From positions 62,001-126,000 of the forward strand of contig JAXMBX010000005.1 in the NCBI GenBank assembly GCA_046349635.1: DNA of 64,000 nucleotides, written 5' to 3'. This document shows, piece after piece, positions 26,054 through 34,881 of this stretch. The notes under the pieces are model-generated. The model did no database searches and was not told where the DNA came from. It was given only the letters and a program-made list of their open reading frames with translations. The position numbers and the translations under genes are program-made. This stretch comes from JAXMBX01 sp046349635. Lineage in GTDB: Bacteria > Planctomycetota > Planctomycetia > Planctomycetales > Planctomycetaceae. Numbering within the stretch: the first letter of the stretch is position 1; each line of letters begins with the position of its first letter.

Positions 26054-27853
26054 ATGTATACGGAATACTTCCAGTTCAGCCGCCGCCCGTTTGGCGCAAC
26101 TCCTGATCCCGCCTGTTGTTATCTGGGGGGGAGTTCCATCGCCAACGTCGTGGCGGACCTGCTGCGCTGCATTGACGGTGGATTGGGCCTGGCGGTCGTT
26201 ACGGGTGAGGCAGGGACGGGCAAATCTCTTCTGTGTCAATACCTCGCAACCGAATTGCGGGACCGTTACGAGACCGTGTTGATCCCTTCCTGCAATTTCC
26301 CGACGCGGCGATCCCTGCTGCAGTCGGCATTATTCGAATTGAAGCAACCCTTCTTTGGGAAGACCGATCTCGAGCTCCGTCTTGAACTGGTGAGTTGCCT
26401 GAAGTCTGTCAGTGCCGAAGGCCGGGAAACGCTGTTGATCCTGGATGAAGCCCATCTGCTCAGCGATCGGTTGCTGGAAGAAGTGCGGACGTTGGCGGAT
26501 CTGTCCCAGGGAGGAAAAGCGCTCCTGAAAATCCTGCTGGCCGGTCAACCCAGCCTGGAAGAAAGGCTGGCTCTGCCCGGTCACGATGCCCTTAATCATC
26601 GGATCGGAACCCAGATCACGTTGGAGGCCCTCTCGCGGAGCGAAACGCTGGAATACATCACCTGTCGCCTCACTGCGGCTGGACGTAAATCCGCAGATAT
26701 TTTCACCCCGCAGGCGCTGCAACTGATTGCGCGGGCCTGTGACGGATTGCCGCGGCAGATCAACCAGTTGTGCGATCATGCCCTGTTGCTGGCTTACGTC
26801 GCCCAGACTCCCCAGGTGGACGAAGAGATCGTTCGCCAGGCGCTGGATGATCTTCAACAACTTCCGTTGCACTGGAATCCGACGGCACTGTCAGCGGGAC
26901 CCTTGGAAGGGATGCCGCGACAAGGAGAGCGGGAGACCATCGATTTGGGACCCGCTTTCGAGTCCGAAGTCGTGGAAGATGAAGTAGTGGCAGATTCTGT
27001 CTTTGAGCTGGGTGAGGAGGTTCTGGAAGAGACCGAGTCTCCGGATGCGGCCTTCGAGTTCGGTGCGGATCTGGATGAGCCATCGCAAATCGTCGGCGAA
27101 TCCTCCTCGGCCTGGATTGAGGAGTCGCAGATTCTCGAATCGCTCGCCAAGGAAACTCCCCCAAATTTTCCGATCCTGAGCGAAACTCCGGTCAAAGCTC
27201 CCGAACCGGTCCTCCCGTATGAAGAACGGGTTGAGGACCGCTACGCATCACTCGATGCCGGACGACCCTTCCACATTCGCAACGTCGAACCGGTGCAACC
27301 GGTGAACGAGATTCCGGTTCCCCCGGAGACGTCGGAAGCAAGGCCTCAGCATGTGCCATTGCGTGGACCAATGTCTTCCGCATTCTTCGAGCATTCCTCA
27401 CTGGCTCCCCTCGGTTCCGCTCCGGAAAATGTCGATCCGCTGCAGTTCCTGGATGAAGTGGTCAGCCCCATGCTGAACCGCTCGTTGGCCCAGGACTTGC
27501 CGACTCGGTCAGAACTGGACCGTCGGCTGGAGGAGTTCATCGCTGCCCAAAAATCCGCCGACTTCAGTCCGCGGAGTGTCAGTGAGATTGAAGAGGAGAT
27601 CGGTGAGGAGGTGCTGGATCTCTGTCTGGAGACCCAGCAGGAAGTTCACAACCTGGAGGAGATCCGGGGTGGTTCTGAGATGTTGTCCGCACCGGGGATG
27701 TTTGAGACCTCCACGGAAGAGGCGGTCTTCGAAGCGGACGATCTGGGGCAGATGGTGCGCGGGGATGCTGCTCATAACCCCATTCCCCGTCCCAATTACA
27801 AGACGGTCTTCAGCGAGTTGCGCCGCCGTCTGAAACAGAAGCGGATGCTGTAA
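26054..27853 (+). CDS. ExeA/GspA-like AAA+ ATPase with a long acidic C-terminal tail
   Basis: A 599-residue protein. It opens with the hallmark MYTEYFQFSRRPFG of GspA/ExeA-type ATPases. Walker A is GEAGTGKS near residue 50, Walker B is LLILDEAHLL near 130, followed by LAGQPSLEERL and DGLPRQINQLCDHALLLAY, all typical of the family. From about residue 285 the rest (more than 300 residues) is acidic, Pro/Glu/Ser-rich and apparently disordered, with no peptidoglycan-binding domain or membrane helix visible. Classical ExeA pairs with ExeB to assemble secretin; no partner is adjacent here, so the target complex is unknown. A longer in-frame start at 25985 is less likely because the motif begins at 26054. 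Confidence 0.85.
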   Translation: MYTEYFQFSRRPFGATPDPACCYLGGSSIANVVADLLRCIDGGLGLAVVTGEAGTGKSLLCQYLATELRDRYETVLIPSCNFPTRRSLLQSALFELKQPFFGKTDLELRLELVSCLKSVSAEGRETLLILDEAHLLSDRLLEEVRTLADLSQGGKALLKILLAGQPSLEERLALPGHDALNHRIGTQITLEALSRSETLEYITCRLTAAGRKSADIFTPQALQLIARACDGLPRQINQLCDHALLLAYVAQTPQVDEEIVRQALDDLQQLPLHWNPTALSAGPLEGMPRQGERETIDLGPAFESEVVEDEVVADSVFELGEEVLEETESPDAAFEFGADLDEPSQIVGESSSAWIEESQILESLAKETPPNFPILSETPVKAPEPVLPYEERVEDRYASLDAGRPFHIRNVEPVQPVNEIPVPPETSEARPQHVPLRGPMSSAFFEHSSLAPLGSAPENVDPLQFLDEVVSPMLNRSLAQDLPTRSELDRRLEEFIAAQKSADFSPRSVSEIEEEIGEEVLDLCLETQQEVHNLEEIRGGSEMLSAPGMFETSTEEAVFEADDLGQMVRGDAAHNPIPRPNYKTVFSELRRRLKQKRML

Positions 27854-28129
27854 TTCCGGGCCTGTTTTCCTGGCAGGCGGGTAAAACCTTCGGATTTCGG
27901 GTCAGCCCTGACGCAGAAGCGTTAGGCGCGCTAAAATTCCCCATGATTGCCAGTTCCTGCAAATTGGCAAAACCTTGTCCTTGCGAAGTCTTGAAAACAG
28001 GAAATTCCCCCGATCAAGGGATTCCCTCTTGAACCGCTGCCCCGAGGATGGAGATGATCTGAACTCTCTGGCAACAATGCAGTTGTCAGAAGAATTCCCC
28101 CTGAGGGTAGTTCACGGAAACCCCTTAAT

Positions 28130-30040
28130 ATGACCATGGTTTCGGCAGGCAATCAAAAGTTAACCACCGAATTCAACGGACAGGAATTAGACCTGATTCG
28201 GAGCGGGCAGTTCTCCCAGATGTACGAGAAGATGGGAGCCCATGTCTGCCGGTCGGCAGAGGGATGCCGTTTCACCGTCTGGGCACCGAATGCCCAGGAG
28301 GTTTCCGTCCTGTGTGATGCCAACAACTGGCATCATGGTCGCAACCCGCTGCAGCGGATTGATGACGGGATGTGGAGCGGGATCGTGCCTGAAATGCGTC
28401 CCGGGATGCCCTACAAGTACGGCGTGCGGAATAACTGGGGGCAGTTAACCCAGAAATCCGACCCATATGCCTTCTGGAGCGAGCTCCGTCCGAAATCCGC
28501 CTCCGTCGTTTACGACCTGGAGAATTACGAATGGTCGGACCAACGCTGGATCCAGCAGCGGGAACAGACGAACTGGCTGGAAAAACCGATTTCAACCTAT
28601 GAGGTGCATCTCTCCTCGTGGCGGCGTCCCAAGGATGGCCGGCGGTTTTTCAACTACCGAGAACTGGCGCACATGCTGGTGGAGTATTGCCAGAAGCTCG
28701 GATACACCCACCTGCAACTGCTTCCCATTACGGAACATCCGTTTGATGGGTCGTGGGGATACCAGACAATCGGCTATTTCGCCGCCACCAGCCGGTTCGG
28801 AACCCCTGAAGACTTCATGTACTTCGTGGACTATTGTCACCAGCACGACATCGGTGTGCTCGTGGACTGGGTTCCCGCCCACTTCCCGAAGGATGGGCAT
28901 GGTCTGGCACGGTTTGACGGAACCTGCCTGTATGAACACGAAGATCCGCGGCAGGGGACGCACCCCGACTGGGGGACGCTGGTCTTCAATTACGCCCGCA
29001 ATGAAGTCCGGAACTTCCTGCTCTCCAGCGCCCGGTTCTGGCTCGACAAGTACCACGTGGACGGATTGCGTGTCGATGCCGTCGCCTCCATGTTGTACCT
29101 CGACTATTCCCGCAAGGAAGGGGAATGGATTCCGAATGTCTTCGGCGGACGGGAAAACCTGGAAGCAGTCCAGTTCCTCAAGGATATGAACATCCAGATG
29201 CACGGCGATTTCCCCGGCATCCTGACCGTAGCGGAGGAATCCACCTCGTGGGGGGGCGTCTCGCGTCCCGTTTACATGGGGGGGCTGGGATTCAGCATGA
29301 AATGGGACATGGGCTGGATGAACGACACGCTGAAATATTTCCAGCGCGATCCCTTGTACCGCTCCCACCATCAGAATGAACTTTCCTTCAGGATGGTGTA
29401 TGCCTTCACCGAGAATTTCGTACTGCCTTTGTCGCACGACGAAGTCGTGCATGGTAAACAGGCGTTGATCTCTCAGATGCCCGGGGATTTCTGGCAGAAA
29501 TTCGCCAATCTCCGACTGCTCTACGGCTATCAGTACACGATGCCCGGTAAGAAACTCCTCTTCATGGGGGGGGAATTTGCCCAATGGGGGGAATGGAATG
29601 ACGCCGGCGAACTCGACTGGGCCCTTTTAGGCCACAAGTATCACGACGGGATACGCAGTCTGGTCGGAGATTTGAATGCCCAATACCGCAGCTTGCCCGC
29701 GCTCCATCAGCAGGATTGCCAGCCGGAGTCCTTCGCCTGGATCCAGTGCGACGATTGGCAGAACAGCACTTATGCCTTTATCCGATTTGGCCGGGATCGC
29801 AGTGACTTTGTCATCTGTGCGTTCAATCTCACGCCGGTGCCACGCTACGAGTACCGCCTCGGAGTTCCGCGGAATGGTTTCTACGCGGAGATTCTGAACA
29901 CGGACGCAGCCTTGTACGGTGGAAGCAACTTGGGGAACATGGGAGGCCGCTACAGTGATCCCACCCCGATGCACGGTCACGCGCAAAGCATTTCGGTCAC
30001 ACTCCCCCCACTGGGGATGGTGATTCTCCGCCCGATCTGA
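28130..30040 (+). CDS. glgB: 1,4-alpha-glucan branching enzyme
   Basis: A 636-residue GH13 enzyme that introduces alpha-1,6 branches into glycogen. Residues 30-130 form a CBM48-type module (GCRFTVWAPNAQEVSVL). The catalytic barrel has SWGYQTIGYFA, LVDWVPAHFPKD, the nucleophile Asp in DGLRVDAVASML (near 315), the acid/base Glu in TVAEESTSW (near 367) and LPLSHDEVVHGK with the third catalytic Asp. A C-terminal beta domain ends GMVILRPI. Only one N-terminal module is present, shorter than E. coli GlgB but common. No other glycogen genes are nearby. Start is the ATG at 28130; the preceding 276 bases hold no gene. Confidence 0.96.
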   Translation: MTMVSAGNQKLTTEFNGQELDLIRSGQFSQMYEKMGAHVCRSAEGCRFTVWAPNAQEVSVLCDANNWHHGRNPLQRIDDGMWSGIVPEMRPGMPYKYGVRNNWGQLTQKSDPYAFWSELRPKSASVVYDLENYEWSDQRWIQQREQTNWLEKPISTYEVHLSSWRRPKDGRRFFNYRELAHMLVEYCQKLGYTHLQLLPITEHPFDGSWGYQTIGYFAATSRFGTPEDFMYFVDYCHQHDIGVLVDWVPAHFPKDGHGLARFDGTCLYEHEDPRQGTHPDWGTLVFNYARNEVRNFLLSSARFWLDKYHVDGLRVDAVASMLYLDYSRKEGEWIPNVFGGRENLEAVQFLKDMNIQMHGDFPGILTVAEESTSWGGVSRPVYMGGLGFSMKWDMGWMNDTLKYFQRDPLYRSHHQNELSFRMVYAFTENFVLPLSHDEVVHGKQALISQMPGDFWQKFANLRLLYGYQYTMPGKKLLFMGGEFAQWGEWNDAGELDWALLGHKYHDGIRSLVGDLNAQYRSLPALHQQDCQPESFAWIQCDDWQNSTYAFIRFGRDRSDFVICAFNLTPVPRYEYRLGVPRNGFYAEILNTDAALYGGSNLGNMGGRYSDPTPMHGHAQSISVTLPPLGMVILRPI

Positions 30041-30050
30041 GTAATGATCT

Positions 30051-30121
30051 CACAAAATGCTCTGGACGAAGTACGGTTTCCTGAATTGGAAATCGAATGT
30101 GATCACCAACCGCATTTTGTG
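30051..30121. repeat. Inverted repeat in convergent intergenic region
   Basis: A perfect 10-bp inverted repeat CACAAAATGC (30051-30060) / GCATTTTGTG (30112-30121) encloses 51 bases with a smaller internal stem TTTCC-TGAATT-GGAAA. It lies 10 bases after the glgB stop and before the kinase stop. It could act as a bidirectional terminator-like structure, though there is no T run, or be a small mobile-element remnant. Confidence 0.45.
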
Positions 30122-30150
30122 GAGCGAGCGGGGAATCGCCGTGAAATAGA

Positions 30151-33123
30151 TCACGGAACCTTGGCGGCTGTCGGGCTGAGTGGAGCGGCAACCCGTGAAA
30201 CGGGTGCCGCTGGGAGTCTCGAAAGAGTGCCGATATTCGCACCGGCGTCCCCTCCCGTGCTGGCCCCTTGAATCGCGGGATTGAGACTGCCCGATTTCGC
30301 ATCAAGCGAGAAGTCCCGGGGAATCAGGTCCGTTAACGGCTTGCGTCCCCAGGATTGCTGCTGCCAAAGGACTGGCTCGTTATGGGGGTCCACCTCGTTT
30401 TCCGGTCCCCACCGTCTCGTCCAGCCTTCAAACTTCAGGCGGATCCCCTTGGTGGCGTTGTCCGACGAGGCCGTCGTCCAGAAGTCTTCGAACCGGTCAT
30501 AGAAGTTCTTTTGACCGTTCCAGGAGAGCAAGCGGGCAAAGTCTTCCTGGGGAAGATTTCCCTGCATGGAGACCAAGGCAGGGATCCCCTGCTGCGCGCT
30601 GACGCTGGTGGTGAAAATGTTATTCGTGGCGGTCACTTCAATCCTGGGGAGACTCATCAGGGAATCTCCGGCCGACATGCGGATCAATCCGCCGTTCAGG
30701 ACCATCGAATTCTGATCCAGTTGGACTTCGATAATTCCTCCAGGCCGGCCCGTGTCCACAGAGCCTTCGGTCCGAATCAACGTGCCGGAAGAGGCGATGA
30801 CGCAATCCTTCACCGACACCCGCAGCGAGTGTGAATGCCGGACGGCGATCAGGTCCGCCTGCCCCCGGATCATCGAACCCTGCAGGTCGAAGCGAAACGA
30901 GGATTTGGTGGAAGCGAGGGGACTCGTCTCGATGTCCATGAGGGAAGGATCCATTCCGGAGGAACGGAATTCCGCAAAGGTCAGGTTCCGATTTTCCCGG
31001 CCCTGCAGCGTCACGACAACGCGCTCCAGGCGGAGTTGTTCCCCCTTCTGGATGGAAAACAGCGTCCAGGGATCGGTCGTGGAGTTCTCGGGCTGACGGA
31101 TCAGCAGATTGACGTCGACCAGTTGCAAGGAACCGGCGGTGATTGTCACCATCTGGGTCTGAGGGGGATCGCCGGGGATTTCGAGCGGAATCAATTCCAG
31201 GGTGGGGTGGTTTCCACGGGCCGCACGGATCGTCACCTTCTTGTTGATCCGGATGGGGCGTTCCATGCGGATGCCGTCGAAGCGGAGTTCGATGACATTG
31301 CCGTCCACGGCGTCAAAGCAGGCGGCTTCGAGTGTCGGATAGCGATGCTCCGCGCCGCTCGTGGAGGCGAGGATGGCAAACGGTTCCAGATTCGCGGGAG
31401 GCGTCGCCCGAACTTCAGTGTTTGGTGGTGCAGTGGTCTGTTCCGCAGATTTCTTCTGCGTCGCAGATTTGATTTCCCCCACCATGAGGGGACTTTCAGG
31501 GTCATCCGGATCCGTTAATTCCGTCCCCGGGATAGGCTCCTGCGATTGAGTCAGGTTTGTCTTAGGAGCGGATGGTCGTTTGGGCACGTTTTCGAAGAGC
31601 TTAGGAACGTCTTCAGGATTGGGTGATTCCGCCGTCGCGGGAGGGATCGGCTGAGCGGAGGCGGTTTTCTGGGGATCGGCCAGTGGTTTCTTTTCCGGTG
31701 AAACAGGTCCCACGGGGGAGGTTTTCCGCACGCCCGAATCCACAGTCTCGACATCCTCAGTCCCCTTGGAAGGAAGAATTCCCTGAGGCCCTGGTGAAGT
31801 CTGCGAGAGTCCCCCGCCGGGTTTGCTCTTCGTCGTATCGCGCGTCTCTGCCGGAGCCTTACCATCCAGCGTGTTTTGGTCGTCCTCCCGCACAACGGGG
31901 TTTGCCGGAGGTATCCGTGCGGAGCGGTCCCCGTCGTATTTCAGCCACAGGACAAACAGCAGGAGCGCACCGACCGTGATCAGCCAGCCTCCGTATTTTT
32001 GCCAGAAGGTGGGAGGAGGATAGTGGGCGGCGACCCACACTGCACTTTCCAGATAGCTGCTCTTCAGGCCCATTGAAGTGGCGACGAGGATCAGATCCCG
32101 GATCAATTGCTCCGGGCTTTGATAACGGGCCCGGGGATCAGCGGCCATCATCTTCTGCACGATGGAGGACAGATCATCCGACACCAGCCGGTTTTTCTGC
32201 CGGGGGTCGGGAACGTCCTTCGCCTGGTGGTCGAGGAGTTTCTGCAGGACGGTTCCCTCCGGATAGGGAGGCTCACCCGTCAGCATGTGAAACACGGTGC
32301 AGCCGAGCGAATAGATATCGCTGCGAACATCCACGCTGCGGGGGTCTTTGGCCTGTTCGGGGGAGATGTAGTCAAAGGTTCCGAGCGTCGTGCCTGCGGT
32401 CGTCAGTTGGTCCCCGGGGTCGCGGTTCTCATTCCGTGCCAGTCCCATATCCACTAGCTTGGCCCGCCCCTGCGGGGTGATGATGATATTGGAGGGCTTG
32501 ATGTCACGGTGAACCACCCCGTTCTCTGAGGTGTGCGACAAAGCGAAGGCAATCTGCAGCGTGTAATTCACGACGTCGGCGGGGGCCAGCGTGCCATGCT
32601 GGTGAATCAGGTCTCGGACGTTTGTCCCGGAGACGAATTCAAACGCGATGAAATGCAACGCATGCTCTTCGCCGATGTAGTAGACCCGCGCAATATTCTC
32701 GTGGTCGAGTTGGGCGGCTGCCTGGGCTTCATTGCGGAACCTGAGGACGGAGGCGGAGTCACGGGTTTGGGACGGGGGGAGTACCTTGAGTGCCACCGGA
32801 CGGTTGAGGCGCATATCGATCGCCTTGAAAACCGCCCCCATACCGCCGCTACGAATGCAATGCTCGATCCGGAAGTGCCCCAGAACGATCCCCTGCGGGT
32901 TGGCAAAAGGTTGCGTTCCACCCGGAGTCGAAGGGGGGAACAAGACCGTCGCCACCTCAGAGAGGGGGCCGATGGAGATCAGATCGCTGCCGATCGGACG
33001 GGATTCCGGATTAATAACCGTATCCGGACCGGCAGAGAGTCCGGACGGGGGGGGAATCACAGCCGATCCGGCCTGCTGGGAAAGAGAGGATCCCGAATTG
33101 GGGTGATCCGCCTGCGAATTCAT
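30151..33123 (-). CDS. Ser/Thr protein kinase with transmembrane helix and extracytoplasmic beta-helix domain
   Basis: A 990-residue receptor-type kinase. The Hanks-type domain spans about residues 84-345: glycine loop RSGGMG, Lys in VALKVL (114), HRDIKPSN (206-213), SPEQ and SDIYSLG. The metal-binding DFG is replaced by DMG (225-227), with the Asp kept, so activity is still expected. One transmembrane helix (WLITVGALLLFVLWL, about 380-394) is followed by a 200-residue Pro/Ser/Thr-rich linker and then a C-terminal region (about 610-970) with the repeating hydrophobic pattern of a right-handed parallel beta-helix (VIELRFDGIRMERPIRINKK, VTIRAARGNHP). The outer domain may bind a polysaccharide. 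Gene stands alone; converges with glgB. Confidence 0.92.
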   Translation of the reverse strand: MNSQADHPNSGSSLSQQAGSAVIPPPSGLSAGPDTVINPESRPIGSDLISIGPLSEVATVLFPPSTPGGTQPFANPQGIVLGHFRIEHCIRSGGMGAVFKAIDMRLNRPVALKVLPPSQTRDSASVLRFRNEAQAAAQLDHENIARVYYIGEEHALHFIAFEFVSGTNVRDLIHQHGTLAPADVVNYTLQIAFALSHTSENGVVHRDIKPSNIIITPQGRAKLVDMGLARNENRDPGDQLTTAGTTLGTFDYISPEQAKDPRSVDVRSDIYSLGCTVFHMLTGEPPYPEGTVLQKLLDHQAKDVPDPRQKNRLVSDDLSSIVQKMMAADPRARYQSPEQLIRDLILVATSMGLKSSYLESAVWVAAHYPPPTFWQKYGGWLITVGALLLFVLWLKYDGDRSARIPPANPVVREDDQNTLDGKAPAETRDTTKSKPGGGLSQTSPGPQGILPSKGTEDVETVDSGVRKTSPVGPVSPEKKPLADPQKTASAQPIPPATAESPNPEDVPKLFENVPKRPSAPKTNLTQSQEPIPGTELTDPDDPESPLMVGEIKSATQKKSAEQTTAPPNTEVRATPPANLEPFAILASTSGAEHRYPTLEAACFDAVDGNVIELRFDGIRMERPIRINKKVTIRAARGNHPTLELIPLEIPGDPPQTQMVTITAGSLQLVDVNLLIRQPENSTTDPWTLFSIQKGEQLRLERVVVTLQGRENRNLTFAEFRSSGMDPSLMDIETSPLASTKSSFRFDLQGSMIRGQADLIAVRHSHSLRVSVKDCVIASSGTLIRTEGSVDTGRPGGIIEVQLDQNSMVLNGGLIRMSAGDSLMSLPRIEVTATNNIFTTSVSAQQGIPALVSMQGNLPQEDFARLLSWNGQKNFYDRFEDFWTTASSDNATKGIRLKFEGWTRRWGPENEVDPHNEPVLWQQQSWGRKPLTDLIPRDFSLDAKSGSLNPAIQGASTGGDAGANIGTLSRLPAAPVSRVAAPLSPTAAKVP

Positions 33124-33418
33124 GAATCAATTACCTCGGGCATTGTGCGGGAAAACCACCGGGTCTCCCCACGGGCGTCTCCGACGACCATCAACAGCCT
33201 TGTTCACAATCCTTGCCATCCGAAATGATGAACCAGGCGCTGATTCTCGTTTCGGATGTTCGGCTGATCGGCCCAAACATTCAGAGTCCTACTTTATGCG
33301 ATCAAGGGGAGAACTGTCAGTCTCAAACAGCCCGGCAGTGGGAAATGTTCTTTGAAAGCCAACGACTTGATTTTGACGGAAGTGCTGTTTGTGGAATGAA
33401 TTGTGGTCACCGCAAGAC

Positions 33419-33709
33419 TTACTCGGCGCCCAGGATCTGGTCCAGGGACTTTTGCATGGCGCTCAAGTATTGCTCGATTTTTTCGAAGCGCGTGCTGGTA
33501 AATTCGTGAGCATCCAGAATTTCCTGAACTTGCCGTCGGACGGCGATATCCGTAATCGGATGCACCGCTCCGTCTTGTATCGCGGCGTCCAGGCGTTCCG
33601 CTTTCGGGAGAACCGCCTGTTCCAGGTGTTCGGAGAGTTCCCGAGACGCCTGTTCCGCTCCAGTGATCAATTCACGCAACGGGACCGAGACGAGGTTTGG
33701 CTTGTTCAT
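33419..33709 (-). CDS. Small helical protein, function unknown
   Basis: A 96-residue, acidic, probably all-helical protein (MNKPNLVSVPLRELITGAEQ ... YLSAMQKSLDQILGAE). Heptad-like spacing of Leu and Ile in the last half suggests a coiled coil. No membrane segment, signal or catalytic motif. The ATG at 33709 is preferred to the TTG one codon upstream. It lies alone between the kinase gene, 295 bases away, and the ars operon. I do not recognise a family. Confidence 0.65.
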   Translation of the reverse strand: MNKPNLVSVPLRELITGAEQASRELSEHLEQAVLPKAERLDAAIQDGAVHPITDIAVRRQVQEILDAHEFTSTRFEKIEQYLSAMQKSLDQILGAE

Positions 33710-33997
33710 CAAAAATGGCCCATGATGTGACGAAATCGCGGGATCTCAGGGATTTCAGAGGTGTCATCTCTATTAGACACGCTCCCCCGGAAAAGGGTCA
33801 AGAAGATTCCGCTCGATGTCGGCCGCGAAGAAGCGGCATCGCCATTTACTGTAATGGGTTGCGCTCAGTGAGCATTCTTAGACGACGATCCCTCGTGTGG
33901 TGACACCTGACAGAGAAGTCATCTGGGAATCTCCTGGATCGGCTGGTACTGGGATTGACGAAACCACTTCGGAAAAGTGGGACCATCTTTGCAGTGG
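33710..33997. other. Intergenic region upstream of the ars operon
   Basis: No gene is supported here. A small hairpin CCACTT-CGGAA-AAGTGG (33964-33980) lies just upstream of the ars promoter. A GCCGC/GCGGC stem is visible near 33823-33837. No further conserved signal is seen. Confidence 0.4.
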
Positions 33998-34042
33998 TTG
34001 CTCGTTCCAAGTGCGGTTGCTATATTCGCCTGCATGAATATA
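33998..34042 (+). promoter_or_regulatory. ars promoter with overlapping ArsR operator 1
   Basis: The -35 box TTGCTC (33998-34003) and -10 box TATATT (34021-34026) have a 17-base spacer. A 7-bp inverted repeat TATATTC (34021-34027) / GAATATA (34036-34042) separated by 8 bases overlaps the -10 box and includes the arsR ATG at 34034. Bound repressor would block RNA polymerase. Transcription would start about at the ATG, so the arsR mRNA is predicted to be leaderless. Confidence 0.75.
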
Positions 34043-34393
34043 AAGTCGTCGACACTTCCCCCGAAGCTGGAGCAGGTTTTTCGTGCCCTGTCGGACCCGA
34101 CCCGATTGCGGATCATGAACCTGTTGAGTGAGGGGGAGATGTGTGTCTGCGACCTGGTTTCGATTCTGGGGGCGTTGCAGCCGGCGGTCTCACGGCATTT
34201 GTCCTATCTGCGCAAGGTTGGGCTTGTCCTGGCCCGCAAAGAGGGTCTGTGGGTGCATTATCGCCTGGCGGATCCGAAGACAGGCTTTCACAGGAAGCTG
34301 TTGGAATGTCTGACTTCCGGAGAAGAACAGTGGGGGCAGTTGGGCAAGGATCGCAAACAGTTGCGATGTGAGGGGCGCTCCGACTGCTGCTGA
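34034..34393 (+). CDS. arsR: Arsenic-responsive ArsR/SmtB-family repressor
   Basis: A 119-residue winged-helix dimer that represses the ars operon until As(III) binds. The sensor is C37-V-C39-D, the alpha-3 type As(III) site, preceded by ALSDPTRLRIMNLL and followed by the recognition helix region QPAVSRHLSYLRKVGLV and the wing RKEGLWVHYRL. A C-terminal Cys pair (SDCC) could add a ligand. I start at ATG 34034, inside the operator, as family length and motif position require; the upstream in-frame start at 33977 would precede the promoter -35 box. Autoregulation is expected from operator 1, and arsC and acr3 follow. Confidence 0.94.
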   Translation: MNIKSSTLPPKLEQVFRALSDPTRLRIMNLLSEGEMCVCDLVSILGALQPAVSRHLSYLRKVGLVLARKEGLWVHYRLADPKTGFHRKLLECLTSGEEQWGQLGKDRKQLRCEGRSDCC

Positions 34394-34406
34394 TTTTTTT
34401 CGATGT

Positions 34407-34428
34407 TACATTCGCCTGGGTGAATATA
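34407..34428 (+). promoter_or_regulatory. ArsR operator 2, between arsR and arsC
   Basis: The inverted repeat TACATTC (34407-34413) / GAATATA (34422-34428) with the same 8-base spacing repeats operator 1 almost base for base, with the shared core ATTCGCCT and TGAATATA. It lies 9 bases before the arsC ATG. It may control a second promoter or allow bridging or cooperative repression. A -35 box for a local promoter is not clear. Confidence 0.7.
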
Positions 34429-34437
34429 GAGAGTGTG

Positions 34438-34881
34438 ATGAAACCAAAGGTAAACGTGTTGTTTCTCTGTACGGGGAATTCCTGCCGCAGCCAGATGGCC
34501 GAAGGGTGGTGTCGCGCACTGCGCGGGGATATGTACGAAGCCTACTCGGCGGGAGTCGAACCCCAGGGAATGAATCCTCGGGCGGTGCAGGTGATGCGGG
34601 AAGCAGGGATCGATCTTTCGCAGGGGCGTTCGAAACACCTTTCCGAACTGGCGGGAATCAACTTCGACGTCGTGATCACGGTCTGTGGGCACGCCCGGGA
34701 GACCTGTCCCGTCCTTCCGGGGGTCAAAATGGTTCACGTTCCCTTTGATGATCCTCCGCGACTGGCCGAGTCCAGCCGGAGCGAGGAAGAAGTGCTGGGA
34801 CACTATCGGCGCGTGCGGGATGAAATCCGTGCGTTTATTGAATCGCGAGAATTTGAATCGAAAGTCAAACAGGATGTCTGA
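34438..34881 (+). CDS. arsC: Arsenate reductase, thioredoxin-coupled (LMW-phosphatase type)
   Basis: A 147-residue enzyme that reduces arsenate to arsenite for export. The phosphatase-like loop is C11-TGNSC-R17, and the relay cysteines C83 and C90 (VCGHARETC) have the spacing of the thioredoxin-dependent ArsC of Gram-positive plasmids. The FDDPP motif supplying the general acid follows. Start ATG 34438 lies 44 bases after arsR; the gene end overlaps acr3. The electron donor is expected to be thioredoxin, not glutaredoxin. Confidence 0.95.
   Translation: MKPKVNVLFLCTGNSCRSQMAEGWCRALRGDMYEAYSAGVEPQGMNPRAVQVMREAGIDLSQGRSKHLSELAGINFDVVITVCGHARETCPVLPGVKMVHVPFDDPPRLAESSRSEEEVLGHYRRVRDEIRAFIESREFESKVKQDV

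Noticed and set aside
33213..33509. Plus-strand 98-aa ORF
   Set aside because: It overlaps the minus-strand 96-aa gene, has an atypical composition and no ribosome-binding site.
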